From contig CACHFM010000004.1 in assembly GCA_902579105.1 (NCBI GenBank), positions 26,947-90,946 of the forward strand: DNA of 64,000 nt, given 5' to 3'. The notes beneath the pieces are model-generated. The model had not been told where the DNA came from and did no database searches. It was given only the letters and a program-made list of their open reading frames with translations. Of the stretch, positions 1 to 8,877 are shown one piece after another. This DNA comes from an uncultured Pelagibacteraceae bacterium. Its GTDB lineage: Bacteria > Pseudomonadota > Alphaproteobacteria > Pelagibacterales > Pelagibacteraceae. The translations under genes were made by a program, and so were the position numbers. Position 1 is the stretch's first letter; each line of letters starts with the position of its first letter.

Positions 1-59
1 TTTTTATATAAATTTATAACTAATAATGTAACGTCGATTAAGATAACTACGGAGGTTAA

Positions 60-1382
60 ATGACTTCAAGTAAAACACAAGCGGGCTCAACAAGTAGTCC
101 AGACAAGAAACTTCCATTAAACAAATCCATACCTTTAGGAATTCAGCATGTACTAGCAATGTTTGCGGGTAATATAACTGTTCCTATAATTGTGGCTGGA
201 GTTTTTGGTCAAACGCCTGAACAAAAAATATTTTTAATTCAAATGGCTTTATTTGTTGCTGGAGTTGCAACAATAATTCAAACTGTTGGATATAAAGATA
301 TTGGTGCAAGGCTACCTATAATTCAAGGTACAAGTTTTGCATTTATACCAATCATGTTACCATTTAAAGCTGCAGGATTAGGTGCAGTTTTTACAGCAGC
401 ATTCATTGGAGGAATTTTTCAAATTTTCATTGGAAAAGTTTTAAAACCAATAAGACATCTTTTTCCACCATTAGTCACAGGTATAGTTGTATTAATGATC
501 GGATTTAGTTTGCTTAAAGTTGGTTTCATGTATGCTGGTGGTGGTGGATGGTTAATGAATAATAAACCTGAAATTTTTGCAAATACAAATCACTTAACTG
601 TAGCTTTTACTGTTTTTATAGTTGCTATTTTTTTTAATAGAAAAGGTAAAGGAATGGCTTCTTCAGCTTCGATACTAATTGGAATAGTTGCTGGATTTTT
701 AGTTGCCATGGCGTTAGGCATGGTTAACTACGGTAAAATTGCATCAGCATCTTGGTTTGCTCTTCCAATGCCACTTCAATATGGAATAGATTTTGTTCCA
801 GGTGCAATAATTCTAATGTTATTTATGTCAATTGTTACAACAATTGAAACAATTGGAGACATAAGTGCTACCACAATGGGCGGTGCTAAAAGAGAAGCGA
901 CCGACAAAGAATTATCAGGTGGAATAATGGCAGACGGAGTTGGAACTGCTTTTGGTGCCTTGTTCAATGCAATGCCCAATACATCCTATTCTCAAAATGC
1001 AGGATTAGTTGCATTTACAGGAGTAGTAAGCAGACATGTTGGAACTATAGCTGGAGTAATTTTAGTTCTAATGGGTTTATTTCCAAAATTAGGTGGAATA
1101 ATTGCTGCAATGCCAGAATCTGTAATTGGTGGAGCTGCGATAATTATGTTTGGAATGATAGCAGCTGCAGGAATTAAATTAATTTCAAAATCAGAAATGA
1201 GTCAAAGAAATTTACTAATCTTAGCTCTTTCATTATCTTTTGGAATTGGAATGTCATTATTGCCTGACTTTGTTAAAAATATTCCAGATTTTGGAATAAG
1301 TTTAAAACTACTGTTAACTACTGGACTTATACCTGCTGGATTATTAGCATTTGTTTTAAATGCAATAATGTCAGAAAAATAA
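60..1382 (+). CDS. NCS2 family uracil/xanthine permease
   Basis: Inner-membrane nucleobase transporter of the NCS2 (UraA/XanQ-type) family, expected to import uracil or a purine base by proton symport. The protein is 440 residues, the usual family length, and almost entirely hydrophobic segments. Visible family marks are the GIQHVLAMFAG stretch in the first membrane segment (conserved Gln-His), the acidic TIETIGDI segment near residue 260, and the NTSYSQNAGLV motif near residue 312 that lines the substrate site. The ATG at 60 is preceded by GGAGG at 51-55, a good Shine-Dalgarno. The substrate (uracil, xanthine or both) cannot be told from the sequence. It stands alone, followed by a hairpin and the convergent hsp20. 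Confidence 0.9.
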   Translation: MTSSKTQAGSTSSPDKKLPLNKSIPLGIQHVLAMFAGNITVPIIVAGVFGQTPEQKIFLIQMALFVAGVATIIQTVGYKDIGARLPIIQGTSFAFIPIMLPFKAAGLGAVFTAAFIGGIFQIFIGKVLKPIRHLFPPLVTGIVVLMIGFSLLKVGFMYAGGGGWLMNNKPEIFANTNHLTVAFTVFIVAIFFNRKGKGMASSASILIGIVAGFLVAMALGMVNYGKIASASWFALPMPLQYGIDFVPGAIILMLFMSIVTTIETIGDISATTMGGAKREATDKELSGGIMADGVGTAFGALFNAMPNTSYSQNAGLVAFTGVVSRHVGTIAGVILVLMGLFPKLGGIIAAMPESVIGGAAIIMFGMIAAAGIKLISKSEMSQRNLLILALSLSFGIGMSLLPDFVKNIPDFGISLKLLLTTGLIPAGLLAFVLNAIMSEK

Positions 1383-1393
1383 ATAATATTTTA

Positions 1394-1417
1394 CTTGTGG
1401 GGAGAAATCCCCACAAG
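1394..1417. terminator. hairpin between convergent genes, likely bidirectional terminator
   Basis: A perfect 10-bp stem (CTTGTGGGGA pairing with TCCCCACAAG) closes a GAAA tetraloop on the + strand. It sits 12 bases after the permease stop and 11 bases before the end of the convergent hsp20 gene. On the + strand it lacks a clear T-run; read on the minus strand it is followed by a T/A-rich tract. A GNRA-type loop is an unusually stable hairpin. Function as a terminator or 3' stabiliser for both transcripts is inferred from position. Confidence 0.65.
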
Positions 1418-1427
1418 CAAGGTAAAC

Positions 1428-1874
1428 TTATTTGATTTCGATAAGTTTTTTCTTTTTATGTTCTGGAACTATTCTCTCACAAGAAATTGTTAAAAGACCA
1501 TCTTTAAGTTCAGCATTACCAATTTTAACGTCATCGGCAATAGTGAATGATCTTGCAAATTGTCTTTGAGAAATTCCTTTATGAATAATTTCTCCATCAA
1601 CATTACTATCTTCAGATTTATTAACTCTTTTAGTTCTTACAGTTAATAAATTATCTTCAAACTCAACCTCAACATCTTTTTTGTTAAAGCCAGCTAATGC
1701 TAATTCGATAGCATAATTGTCCTTACCAGTTTTTCTGATGTTGTAAGGTGGATAATTTGATTGCATAGTCAAATTACCATTCCCTAACATATTTTCAAAT
1801 TGGTCAAACATATCATCAAAACCAATTGAAAAAGGTCTTAGGGAGTTAAATATAGATAGATCCTTACTTGTCAT
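1428..1874 (-). CDS. small heat shock protein, Hsp20/IbpA family
   Basis: ATP-independent holdase chaperone that binds unfolding proteins in the cytoplasm. The 148-residue product has a short N-terminal arm with the IbpA-like SIGFDDMFDQFE segment (about residues 15-27), followed by an alpha-crystallin domain (about 45-135) with YAIELALAGFNKKDVEVE and the GLLTISCER strand typical of the family. I chose the ATG at 1874 rather than the in-frame start seven codons upstream because AGGAGGA lies immediately before 1874 at Shine-Dalgarno distance. Upstream lies a heat-shock-type promoter (1936-1963) and a leader hairpin (1907-1927), so induction by RpoH is the likely control. Confidence 0.92.
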   Translation of the reverse strand: MTSKDLSIFNSLRPFSIGFDDMFDQFENMLGNGNLTMQSNYPPYNIRKTGKDNYAIELALAGFNKKDVEVEFEDNLLTVRTKRVNKSEDSNVDGEIIHKGISQRQFARSFTIADDVKIGNAELKDGLLTISCERIVPEHKKKKLIEIK

Positions 1875-1906
1875 AAATCCTCCTTTATTAAGCAAGTTAT
1901 TTTAAA

Positions 1907-1927
1907 TAAGTCCCATTAGGCGACTTA
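1907..1927 (-). promoter_or_regulatory. leader hairpin in hsp20 5' UTR
   Basis: TAAGTC at 1907-1912 pairs with GACTTA at 1922-1927, extended by CC/GG across one bulged base, with an ATTA loop. It lies in the predicted hsp20 mRNA leader between the promoter and the Shine-Dalgarno. Small heat shock genes often carry RNA thermometers, but this hairpin does not obviously cover the ribosome binding site, so a thermometer role is only a possibility. Confidence 0.3.
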
Positions 1928-1935
1928 CTGATTAT

Positions 1936-1963
1936 ATATGGTGTTTAATTTTAATATTTCAAG
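1936..1963 (-). promoter_or_regulatory. RpoH (sigma-32)-type promoter of hsp20
   Basis: On the minus strand CTTGAAA (1957-1963) is followed after 15 bases by CCATAT (1936-1941). This agrees with the sigma-32 consensus (CTTGAA / CCATAT-like). The same -35 element and the same 15-base spacer occur in front of groES in this window, which strengthens both calls. No transcription start is known; this is pattern matching supported by the nature of both downstream genes. Confidence 0.6.
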
Positions 1964-2008
1964 ATATAAATTTCTTGAAAATTTAAAAAAAATTTTTATT
2001 TTTTAAAT

Positions 2009-2839
2009 ATGAAACAAATATTTTTGATAATTTTTTTAACTTTGTTGTTATTTAATATCTCTCAAGGAGATGAGACATCAAATAAACAAAAAGAATTAGA
2101 AACAAAAATAAAACTTTTAGAAAAAGAGCTTGAAATTGAAAAGTTAAAAAAAGAACTTGAGGAACAAAAAAAAGCAAATGAGTCAAAAAAAAATGGTGAA
2201 AACTTAAAATCTTCCAATAAAAAGCAAAACAAAAATATAAAAAAACCAACTATTATTGGTGATGATGATGTTTTGAAAGAGGTAAAATTACTTGGAAGTT
2301 TTAAAGAACCAGAGAGATATCCTGAGAGTTTTAAGGAAGAATTTTTCAAAGGATGTAAAAAGTTTTCATGTATTGGAAGAAAATCAACAGAAAACATGTC
2401 AAAAGTGTTTGCTAAATCTCAAAAATATAATTTAAAAAATCCAGGTAACCAGATAAAGGGTATGGCATTATTTGAAATTTATTATCTTAATGTTTTAAGA
2501 AAAAATGAGAAAAAAATAGATATTTTTTTAGAAAATTGGCCTACTGAAAAAAAGAAAACTAAAGAAATTATTAAATTAATAAAATTAAATAAATCAAGAG
2601 AAAAAATGAGAAATGCTCTTGGTATGGATTTAAATACATCAGTAGAGGATGCAATTGAAATTTATTCAATAATGGCAAATTTTTTAAATATGGGGACTCC
2701 CAAAGAACAAAAAATTTCAAAGGAATTAAAGTTAAGAAATAAATTCTTAGAAGATTATAAATCTGTTGTCTCAAAATTTAATTCACAATTTAAAAGTTAC
2801 GAGAATGAAAATTTATATTATCAAATTGAAAAAAAATAA
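2009..2839 (+). CDS. hypothetical secreted coiled-coil protein, partner of the next gene
   Basis: I do not recognise this 276-residue protein. Residues 1-20 form a signal peptide ending near SQG-D. Residues 25-70 are a strongly charged Glu/Lys/Leu heptad coiled coil, followed by a Lys/Asn-rich linker to about 85. The rest is predicted helical and contains one cysteine pair, GCKKFSC near residue 115-121, fit for a periplasmic disulfide loop. The next gene begins three bases after this stop and also encodes a secreted coiled-coil protein with close cysteine pairs, so the two are probably co-transcribed and act together outside the cytoplasm. No Shine-Dalgarno is visible before the ATG. Function is unknown. 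Confidence 0.7.
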   Translation: MKQIFLIIFLTLLLFNISQGDETSNKQKELETKIKLLEKELEIEKLKKELEEQKKANESKKNGENLKSSNKKQNKNIKKPTIIGDDDVLKEVKLLGSFKEPERYPESFKEEFFKGCKKFSCIGRKSTENMSKVFAKSQKYNLKNPGNQIKGMALFEIYYLNVLRKNEKKIDIFLENWPTEKKKTKEIIKLIKLNKSREKMRNALGMDLNTSVEDAIEIYSIMANFLNMGTPKEQKISKELKLRNKFLEDYKSVVSKFNSQFKSYENENLYYQIEKK

Positions 2840-2842
2840 ATT

Positions 2843-5800
2843 ATGAAACTTTTTAAAATATTATTAACTTTTTTGATATTACTGCAAACTACAATAACTT
2901 TAGCTAATGAAAAATTGGATAAAAACTTAGATAAAGCTTTTAAAAAATTTTCTAAAGATATTAATAAAGTAATAAAAAAATCTGAAAAGTTAAAAGCCCC
3001 AGAAAATAAAGAGTCACAAATTATTGATAAGGCAATTAATGAATTAAAAGTGGCAAATGAGTTTATTAAAGAAACTTATATATCTGGCGATCTTGAGAAT
3101 ACGGAAAATACTCTTGATTTTATTTCAAGATCAATTTCTGATATCCAAAAGCTAGTACCTCAACAGATATCCTCTGATATGTCTAATATTGATATGACAA
3201 CAATAAACCCTGAAGATATAAAAAAAATTAAAATAATCACTGATGGAATGAAAAAGTCAAAAAATGAAAAGTTAGTAGAATTTGTAGACCAATTAGAATC
3301 ATTATCTAATAAAGGTCTAAATGTTTATTCGATTAGCTATAATTTAAATAATCTTGGGGTTGATACAATAAATTTCACAGATATTTTGAAAGCTACAAAT
3401 TCTAACCAAGAATTAAGCCAAAAAACTTTAAATTCTATTGAAAAAAATCTTGAAAAGGCAGGTGTTAGTTCAAAAGATATTAAACAGATTAAAGATGATA
3501 TAAAAAAAGTAAGTTTACCAAAAGATGGAGCATCTAATCCTGATGATGATCCTAAAGTTAAAGAGCTAAAAAATCTAATCGAAAAAGCAAAAGGTGACAG
3601 AGAGAATGCTGAAAAAGCCAGACAACAAAGGGATGCAGCAGTTAAAGCTGCAGAAGAAGCTCAAGAAACTGCAAAAAAAGCTCAAGAAACTGCAAATTCA
3701 ATAGCTGATAAAACTTCAAAAGCTGCAAAAGAAGCAGCAGAAAAAGCACAAGAGGCTGTAAAAGAAGCAAAAAAAGCAGCCGGAGAAGCACGATCAGCTA
3801 CCTTTAAATATAATGATATGAAAAGTTGGTTGAAATCTACTGAGGATGCAATTAAGAAAATTGAGGGTTCAATTCAAGGAGTTAATGAAAATTATAATTC
3901 TTTAGAAACTATTTATAATAAAAGTGTTTCAGCAAAAAATATTAAAGATATTTCTAATAAAGATTTTTTAAGATTAGAAGGTTTAGCATCTAGAAGAAAA
4001 TTCGAAAAACCAGGTGGGTTTAAAGCAGCAGTAATGGACCCTGCAGATTTGTTAAGATTTGATGTTGTTAAAAAGGCGAAAGAATTAGGTTTATCAGAGA
4101 ATGAGGCAAATATACTTGGTAATAATGCAATGGTCAGATATGGAGATATGAAATTTCTACAATCAAATGCATTTGCAAAATTTAAAGCCCAAGGTATGAC
4201 AAATAGTGAAGCTTCAAAAAAATCTTTTGAAATTCTACAGGATAAATATGGTGATTGGATGAATAATTTAGGATTTGGACTTAACGAGAGTAAAGAAAAT
4301 AAAACAAGCAATATTGATACATGGCTTATAAGTGTTGCAATGGCAAAAAAGGCTGCAACCGATTTTGGAACATTAGACCCGAATGATGAGAAAGAATTAA
4401 GATCTTCAGCAAAGTCTACAGCCGATAAAGTTTTACAAGAAGCTTTAAATCAAGGTTTCTCAAAGGAGGAAGCAGAAGAGATTGCAAATAACACATTTGA
4501 TACAATGTTTAGTAGTTTAAAATTTGCTTATCAGACAGGAGAAGCTCTTCTTCAAAAAGGATTGTCTGAAGAAGAAATGGATCAAGTATTATCAAAAATG
4601 ATGAAAGATAGATTTGGTACAATTGAAGCAGACTTTTTTACTTCTGGAAATTTAGGAGATATAGGAGATGAAAAAGCTATTAAGTTTTATGTCACTGGAC
4701 TAGGAGCTTTAAAATATGCAATGGAGAATAGAGAAAAATCTATAAATCCAGATGATGTTGATGAAGTAGAAAAAGCAATTTCAGATACAGAAAAACTTGT
4801 AAGAGAAAGAGCTGCAAAGTTAGGAATAACTGATCAAGCTAAAATAGATAAATTCGCGTTAGATGCAAAAAATTCGGTAATTGATCTATATCATTTTGGA
4901 TATGCAATTGAGGATTATTTAGGTGGACCCGAAAACAAAGGACCTTGTGATCAAAATTGTATTGATGAAAATATAGATTTCATTTTGGATAAATTTTACT
5001 CTAAATGGGGCTCTAGATTATTTGATGCTACTGGTGAAGAGCTTAAATTAGATACTTCAAAAATTGATGTTTATGTAACAGGATTAGTTGTAACCGAGTC
5101 AACTGAGGTAGCTAAGCGAGCTAAAGAAAATGCTGAAAAAGCAGTTAAAGAGGCTGAAAATTCACTTAACAAAGCAAAAGAATTAGAACAAAAAGCTAAA
5201 GATGCTCAAGCTAAAGCCGATAAAATTAAAGACAAAACTTCTCAAGAATATAAAGATGCAGTGGCTAAAGCAGAATCTGCACAAAAAGCTGCTAAAGCTG
5301 CAAGAGACGCAGCTGAAAAAGCAAAAAATGCTTCAGAGGAAGCAAGAAAAGCTTATGAGGATGCTGAAAAAGAGTTAGCTAGGCTTGAAAAAGAACTTAA
5401 AAATCTTTTAGATGAAATAGGAGGACCTGGTGATTTAGGACCTGGTGGGAAAGGTGCTTGGGATCCAAGAAAAACAATTGCTCAAAACAAAGAGAGAAAA
5501 ATGGAAATTAGTGAAATTAAATCTAATAAAAATTTATCTAATGTTATGAATTCTATGAGTGATAAACAGGTTTATGGTTTATTAGCTAGTGGTGTAATAA
5601 ATTCAGATTTAGTAAATGAATATATAAAAGATGGGAAAAACGCTCCTATACTAGCTTGTGGAACATCTGATTGTGAAGTTGGAGATTTAAAATATGTTTT
5701 TGAGGAAGCGGATAGAGAAATGAAAATGAGCTCATTTAAAGGTAATTCTTTACTTACTAAAGTAATGAACTCCTTAACTGATAGACAAGCATATGAATTA

Positions 5801-6259
5801 ATTGCATCAGCAGCAATTCCATCAGATATGGTAAATGAATATATTCAAAACGGAAAGAATGCTCCTATTTTACCATGTGGATCTGCTGAATGCTCAATGA
5901 TCGAATATATGAACCCAGGCTCAACAAAAGCTGTTGGAGAAGGTGTTGATGTAGTTGGGATTGGAGAGGTTCAAGGTGCCGCTACTGACATATTGGCAGC
6001 AACAAAAGATACAAACGTTAAATCTGCTGCGGATGCTCTTGGCGAAGATCTAGCAGCTACAATCGCAGAAATTCAATCTACTTTAGATACTGGAGCTATA
6101 ATTAGAGGTTCAGACGGGGTTGCTATGTCAGTACAAGAAGCCTTAGAATCTATGCCAGAGGGTGGTCGAGTTAATCCAGATGGAACCTTAGAGCCAGTAG
6201 TTGGTGATGATCCAAATGATGCTGAGAGGCCGGGAGGTTGCACTGATGGTACTTGTTAA
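2843..6259 (+). CDS. large secreted repeat protein with Ala/Lys-rich coiled coils, unknown function
   Basis: Unrecognised 1138-residue protein. A signal peptide spans residues 1-21 (cleavage near TLA-NE). Two Ala/Glu/Lys-rich coiled coils (about 235-325 and 750-855) flank a central region (about 400-720) holding at least five copies of a helical motif of the form LG-(L/I/M/F)-(S/T)-x-x-E-A, near residues 411, 449, 535, 570 and 658. Residues about 887-949 and 959-1020 form a clear tandem duplication sharing VMNS, NEYI and NGKNAPIL/GKNAPIL segments. Close cysteine pairs recur: CDQNC, CGTSDC, CGSAEC and the C-terminal CTDGTC. No membrane anchor or sorting signal follows. The pattern suggests an elongated periplasmic or surface protein stabilised by disulfide loops; its role is unknown. 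Confidence 0.75.
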   Translation: MKLFKILLTFLILLQTTITLANEKLDKNLDKAFKKFSKDINKVIKKSEKLKAPENKESQIIDKAINELKVANEFIKETYISGDLENTENTLDFISRSISDIQKLVPQQISSDMSNIDMTTINPEDIKKIKIITDGMKKSKNEKLVEFVDQLESLSNKGLNVYSISYNLNNLGVDTINFTDILKATNSNQELSQKTLNSIEKNLEKAGVSSKDIKQIKDDIKKVSLPKDGASNPDDDPKVKELKNLIEKAKGDRENAEKARQQRDAAVKAAEEAQETAKKAQETANSIADKTSKAAKEAAEKAQEAVKEAKKAAGEARSATFKYNDMKSWLKSTEDAIKKIEGSIQGVNENYNSLETIYNKSVSAKNIKDISNKDFLRLEGLASRRKFEKPGGFKAAVMDPADLLRFDVVKKAKELGLSENEANILGNNAMVRYGDMKFLQSNAFAKFKAQGMTNSEASKKSFEILQDKYGDWMNNLGFGLNESKENKTSNIDTWLISVAMAKKAATDFGTLDPNDEKELRSSAKSTADKVLQEALNQGFSKEEAEEIANNTFDTMFSSLKFAYQTGEALLQKGLSEEEMDQVLSKMMKDRFGTIEADFFTSGNLGDIGDEKAIKFYVTGLGALKYAMENREKSINPDDVDEVEKAISDTEKLVRERAAKLGITDQAKIDKFALDAKNSVIDLYHFGYAIEDYLGGPENKGPCDQNCIDENIDFILDKFYSKWGSRLFDATGEELKLDTSKIDVYVTGLVVTESTEVAKRAKENAEKAVKEAENSLNKAKELEQKAKDAQAKADKIKDKTSQEYKDAVAKAESAQKAAKAARDAAEKAKNASEEARKAYEDAEKELARLEKELKNLLDEIGGPGDLGPGGKGAWDPRKTIAQNKERKMEISEIKSNKNLSNVMNSMSDKQVYGLLASGVINSDLVNEYIKDGKNAPILACGTSDCEVGDLKYVFEEADREMKMSSFKGNSLLTKVMNSLTDRQAYELIASAAIPSDMVNEYIQNGKNAPILPCGSAECSMIEYMNPGSTKAVGEGVDVVGIGEVQGAATDILAATKDTNVKSAADALGEDLAATIAEIQSTLDTGAIIRGSDGVAMSVQEALESMPEGGRVNPDGTLEPVVGDDPNDAERPGGCTDGTC

Positions 6260-6281
6260 AATTTGTCATGCTTACAGATAA

Positions 6282-8357
6282 TTAAATTTTATTGCTGATT
6301 TTTAATGCAAATGCATAGTCAATAGCAATTTCCTCTATTGCGCCATCTCTTCCAGATTTTCCACCATGACCTGCATTCATCTCTGTTTTTAAAAGAAGTA
6401 AATTATTATCAGTTTTATATTGTCTCAATTTTGCTGTAAATTTTGCAGGTTCATCAAATAATACTCTATTATCACTTAAACTAGTTGTAATTAACATATG
6501 TGGGTAATCCATTTTCTTAATATTATTATAAGGAGCATATGAAAATATATAATCAAAATGTTCTTTATTATCTTTTGCATTTCCAAATTCATCAAATTCT
6601 CCTACTGTTAAAGGTAGAGAATGATCTAGATTTGTTGTTAAAGAATCTACAAAAGGTACAGCCATAATAATTCCTAGAAATAATTCAGGAGATTGATTCA
6701 CTACCGCGCCCATTAATAAACCTCCTGCAGAGCCACCCATACCAATTATTTTTCCTTTTGATGTATAATTATTTTCGATTAAATATCTTGCTGCGTAAAT
6801 ATAATCTTCAAATGTATTCTTTTTATTTATTAACTTGCCCTCTTTCCACCATTTCATACCCTTTTCCATACCACCTCTAATGTGTGCAGTAGCCCAAATT
6901 ATATCTCTATTAATCAAACTTAATCTTGTAGATGAAAAGCTAGGACTTATCGAGTTTCCATATGAACCATATCCATAAAGTAATAATTTGGCCGAACCGT
7001 CAATTTTAGTTTTTTTGTGCCTTGTAATTGTTAAAGGTACAAGTCTTCCATCATGTGATTTAAATTCAATTCTCTCAACAATATAATTATCTTTATCATG
7101 TCCTGAAGGAATTTCTTGTTCCTTTACTAACTTCTTTGATTTATTTAATAAGTTATATTTGTAAACTCTTGATGGAGTTTTAGGCGAAGAATATCCTAAG
7201 TAAACGTCGTCCGTGTTTCTATTTTTTTGTATTAAAGATACTCCCGGTACATAAATTTTTTCATCTGAAAAGATTAGTTCTTCTTCTGTATTATTAGAAA
7301 TATTTCTAACAAATAATTTATCTAAAGCATTAGAAGTTTCAGAGCGAATTATCCAGTTTTGTAAAAAAGTACATCCGCCAATTAAAACCTCATCTTTTGC
7401 TGGAATGAATGTTTTCCAATTTTGATTTTCTAAACTTTCAGAAATATCAATTTTAAAGTCTTCTGCATTTTTATTAGTATGATTATAAAATTTACCATTC
7501 CATGAATTTATAGAGTAGAGAATTCCTTTTTCTCTCTTCATTATTAATTTGGGAATTGGTTTTTTTTCTTTAGAGCTAAAGTAGTATTGTTCTGAAGTAT
7601 TATGATCTGATGTATTTATAAAATAATATTTTTCATCTGAGCTTAATCCAATACTTACAGTAAATGCCTCAGTTTTTTCCTCAAATATTAATTCATCATC
7701 ATCTTTATAATTTCCAATTTCATGCCTATAGATTTTTCTTGCTCTATGATTTTCATCTAGTTTTGAATAAAAAATATATTTATCGTCTAAACTAAAATTT
7801 ATACTACCAGATGTTTCTGTAATTTTTTTTGAAATAGTTTTCTTAGTTTTTATGTCTCTTATAAAAATTGTATAATATTCAGAACCCATAGTGTCCAATG
7901 AATAACCTAAATATTTATCATTGTTACTTACTTCTAAATCACCAACTCCAAAGTATTCAGTTTTTAGTTTTTCTTTTTCTTTGTCACCGTTCCAAATTTC
8001 TTCAATCTCACTTGAGCCTATTTTTTTACGAAGTTTAATTGAGTAATTTCCTTCAACCGTAGTTTTTGTCCAATATTCGTAAGTATGATCTTTGTATGGA
8101 AGAGATTCATCATCTAATTTTATTCTTCCTTTGATTTCATCAAAAAGTTGTTTTTGTAATTTTTTTGTGTCCTTTAAATGGTATTCAGCATAAGAATTTT
8201 CTTCTTCTAAATATTTCTCAACTTCAGGATTTAATTTTGTTTTATCTTTTAAAACTTCTAAAATATTTTTTTGATGTATCCAGCTATAATTGTCCTCCCA
8301 CTCTATATTGTGACAAGATTTTATCTCTGGTTTTTTTTTAAGATATGGTACTTTCAT
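6282..8357 (-). CDS. ptrB: oligopeptidase B (protease II), S9A family
   Basis: Serine oligopeptidase of the prolyl oligopeptidase clan that cleaves short peptides after basic residues in the cytoplasm. The 691-residue length matches the family. The N-terminal part (about 70-400) forms the beta-propeller; the C-terminal alpha/beta-hydrolase domain carries the nucleophile motif GGSAGG (Ser near residue 542) and the catalytic histidine in NAGHGG near 662. The IRGGMEKG segment before the nucleophile is also typical. It is convergent with the secreted repeat protein, and its start is divergent from the J-domain gene only 16 bases away. Specificity (basic residues versus proline) follows from overall family resemblance and is fairly secure. 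Confidence 0.9.
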   Translation of the reverse strand: MKVPYLKKKPEIKSCHNIEWEDNYSWIHQKNILEVLKDKTKLNPEVEKYLEEENSYAEYHLKDTKKLQKQLFDEIKGRIKLDDESLPYKDHTYEYWTKTTVEGNYSIKLRKKIGSSEIEEIWNGDKEKEKLKTEYFGVGDLEVSNNDKYLGYSLDTMGSEYYTIFIRDIKTKKTISKKITETSGSINFSLDDKYIFYSKLDENHRARKIYRHEIGNYKDDDELIFEEKTEAFTVSIGLSSDEKYYFINTSDHNTSEQYYFSSKEKKPIPKLIMKREKGILYSINSWNGKFYNHTNKNAEDFKIDISESLENQNWKTFIPAKDEVLIGGCTFLQNWIIRSETSNALDKLFVRNISNNTEEELIFSDEKIYVPGVSLIQKNRNTDDVYLGYSSPKTPSRVYKYNLLNKSKKLVKEQEIPSGHDKDNYIVERIEFKSHDGRLVPLTITRHKKTKIDGSAKLLLYGYGSYGNSISPSFSSTRLSLINRDIIWATAHIRGGMEKGMKWWKEGKLINKKNTFEDYIYAARYLIENNYTSKGKIIGMGGSAGGLLMGAVVNQSPELFLGIIMAVPFVDSLTTNLDHSLPLTVGEFDEFGNAKDNKEHFDYIFSYAPYNNIKKMDYPHMLITTSLSDNRVLFDEPAKFTAKLRQYKTDNNLLLLKTEMNAGHGGKSGRDGAIEEIAIDYAFALKISNKI

Positions 8358-8373
8358 TTTAAATAGGAAATAT

Positions 8374-8877
8374 ATGAATATTATTATTTATACACTTTTA
8401 ATTTTAATAATTTTATATTTTTTATTGAGATGGTGGTCCAATATTTCTACAAAAAAAATGTCAAAAAGTGTGAGACTAATTACAATTTTCTTATTAGTAG
8501 GGCTCGCAGTTTTGTTTGCTGTAGGTGGAAAATTTTTACTTACTTTACCATTAACTCTTATGAGTTTGGCTTTACTTAAGCTTAAAGGCTTATCTTTAAT
8601 TCAAATTTTTTCTCTTTATAGGCTTATTCAAACACTTAGAAATTCAGGAAGATTTTCTTTTAACCAATCACAAAATAATAATTTATCTACATTGTCTGTA
8701 TCAGAGGCATACAAAATTCTAAATTTAGATATAAATAAAAAACCAACTAAAGAATTAGTCAATCAAACTTACCAGAAGATTCAAAAAAAAATACATCCAG
8801 ATATATCTCCTGAAACAGCAAGATTGTCAGCCATTGTTAATGAAGCTAAAGAAATAGTTCTTAAAGATATTTCTTAA
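8374..8877 (+). CDS. membrane-anchored DnaJ-domain protein, Pam18/TIM14-like
   Basis: A 167-residue protein with N-terminal membrane segments (about 3-18 and 35-70) and a C-terminal J domain (about 107-165). The HPD tripeptide that activates Hsp70 is intact at residues 141-143. The spacing EAYKIL ... HPD ... VNEAKE resembles mitochondrial Pam18/TIM14, where the J domain is also C-terminal and ends in an INEAK-type segment. The expected role is to recruit DnaK to the inner membrane; the client is unknown. Its stop shares TTAA (8874-8877) with the convergent glycosyltransferase. The Pam18 comparison is by eye and rests on short motifs plus topology. Confidence 0.8.
   Translation: MNIIIYTLLILIILYFLLRWWSNISTKKMSKSVRLITIFLLVGLAVLFAVGGKFLLTLPLTLMSLALLKLKGLSLIQIFSLYRLIQTLRNSGRFSFNQSQNNNLSTLSVSEAYKILNLDINKKPTKELVNQTYQKIQKKIHPDISPETARLSAIVNEAKEIVLKDIS

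Noticed and set aside
1..59. Riboswitch before the nucleobase permease
   Set aside because: Only 59 bases are available and no purine-type three-way junction elements are visible; an element further upstream cannot be excluded.
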